Positions 63,655 to 64,000 of a stretch of DNA of 64,000 bases are shown here, in pieces; the first letter of the stretch is position 1; the number at the start of each line of letters is the position of its first letter. Below the pieces are notes generated by a model. That model ran no database searches. It was not told where the DNA came from and saw only the letters and a program-made list of their open reading frames with translations. The stretch is from Candidimonas nitroreducens (lineage in GTDB: Bacteria > Pseudomonadota > Gammaproteobacteria > Burkholderiales > Burkholderiaceae_B). The position numbers were made by a program, and so were the translations under genes. The stretch is taken from positions 35,375-99,374 of the forward strand of contig NZ_NJIH01000016.1 of NCBI RefSeq assembly GCF_002209565.1, written 5' to 3'.

Positions 63655-63714
63655 AGCACGGGGTACCTCCTTCCGGTTCGATACCCCACTCACCTCCAGG
63701 AGGTACCCCGTGCT
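63655..63714 (+). other. repeat hairpin, copy 2
   Basis: Arms AGCACGGGGTACCTCC (63655-63670) and GGAGGTACCCCGTGCT (63699-63714), a perfect 16-bp stem with a 28-nt loop. The right arm contains GGAGGT and a GTG at 63710. Confidence 0.85.
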
Positions 63715-63788
63715 CTCCGCGGGTTTTGTAGACGGCTGGGGGCTGTGGGCCGTGGTACGTCGCGGGCCAGGTTCTTTCGGCGCGGCCT

Positions 63789-63848
63789 AGCATGGGGTAC
63801 CTCCTTGCGGTTCGATGACCCACTCACCTCCAGGAGGCACCCCATGCT
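63789..63848 (+). other. repeat hairpin, copy 3
   Basis: Arms AGCATGGGGTACCTCC (63789-63804) and GGAGGCACCCCATGCT (63833-63848), 15 of 16 pair. Both arms have changed together from CACGGGG/CCCCGTG to CATGGGG/CCCCATG relative to copy 2. Confidence 0.8.
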
Positions 63849-63948
63849 CTCCGCTCGTGTTGTAGACGGTTGAGGGCTGTGGGCCGTGGCTCGCTGCGGG
63901 GGATGGGTCTGTGGCGGGACTGGGGTTTTTGGGGGTTTCCCGTTCGAT

Positions 63949-63978
63949 TTGCCCGCGGCTAAAAAAGCGTGCTATAGT
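63949..63978 (+). promoter_or_regulatory. strong-looking promoter reading out of the window
   Basis: TTGCCC (63949-63954), 18 nt, TATAGT (63973-63978), with an A-run in the spacer. The block TATAGTTCGGC followed by CTTCGCTGCTG resembles leader sequences before rRNA or other stable-RNA operons in Burkholderiales (recalled). The product lies beyond 64000. Confidence 0.5.
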
Positions 63979-64000
63979 TCGGCTCCTTCGCTGCTGGACA

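Larger units (their letters stand above)
63470..63900 (+). repeat. tandem array of about 135-bp hairpin units
   Basis: Three full units plus degenerate flanks. The same landmarks recur at 63519, 63655 and 63789 (spacing 136 and 134 bp): AGCAYGGGG, then ACCTCC, GGTTCGATACCC, CTCACCTCCAGGAGG, TGCTCTCCGC, TTGTAGACGG and GGGCTGTGGG. There is no open frame of normal length and no spacer diversity, so it is neither a gene nor a CRISPR array. Confidence 0.9.

Overview
The window looks like chromosomal DNA of a high-GC betaproteobacterium of the Alcaligenaceae (Bordetella/Achromobacter-like). The pointers are two Bug/TctC-type solute receptors, two TctBA tricarboxylate-type permeases, the tol-pal order, zapA followed by a 6S RNA, and many LysR/MarR/GntR regulators each facing a small catabolic or transport gene set. 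I see no transposase, integrase, phage gene or CRISPR array, and no tRNA. Function calls come from motifs and context read by eye, with no database search.

Layout. 0-8 kb: a hydrolase, a GNAT acetyltransferase, a MarR-GNAT fusion with a perfect operator at its start codon, then a sulfatase/Bug receptor pair facing a MarR regulator across a region with two palindromes, and a FAD oxidoreductase. 8-19 kb: beta-carbonic anhydrase, an exported alpha/beta hydrolase, a four-gene phosphonate-type ABC transporter (phnD-phnC-phnE-phnE, minus strand), a medium-chain acyl-CoA synthetase, small exported proteins including a Spy/CpxP-like one, a GFA protein and a YfcG-like GST. 19-31.4 kb: LysR / TauD-like dioxygenase / Bug receptor; a YqjI-like PadR regulator with a siderophore-interacting protein; a thioesterase, a HAD phosphatase, an AhpD-like protein; LysR / MFS with three operator half-sites; nitronate monooxygenase; 2-hydroxyacid dehydrogenase; hydrolase.

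31.5-46 kb: proS-ybgC-tolQ-tolR-tolA-tolB-pal-cpoB on the minus strand, followed without a gap by a FecCD permease and its ATPase (no binding protein). A textbook intrinsic terminator sits between pal and cpoB. Divergently, rppH leads into a TctD/TctE two-component pair and tctBA. 46-54.4 kb: a malonate-use cluster made of matR (GntR), a TRAP transporter (matP-matQ-matM), malonyl-CoA decarboxylase (matA) and malonyl-CoA synthetase (matB), with a TGTATACA operator between matP and matR and several short tandem repeat families in the gaps. The expected pathway is malonate import, ligation to CoA and decarboxylation to acetyl-CoA. A beta-hydroxyacid dehydrogenase lies downstream.

54.5-64 kb: a second tctBA pair, a ZapB-like coiled coil plus zapA, 6S RNA with terminator, a SIMPL protein, lgt, a cytochrome c with a repeat-built linker, msrA, hppD with a divergent Lrp regulator, and a RidA protein. 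The window ends in about 430 bp of tandem units of about 135 bp. Each unit forms a long hairpin that hides a near-perfect Shine-Dalgarno and start codon. This array is the least explained structure here. A strong promoter reads out of the window at the right edge.
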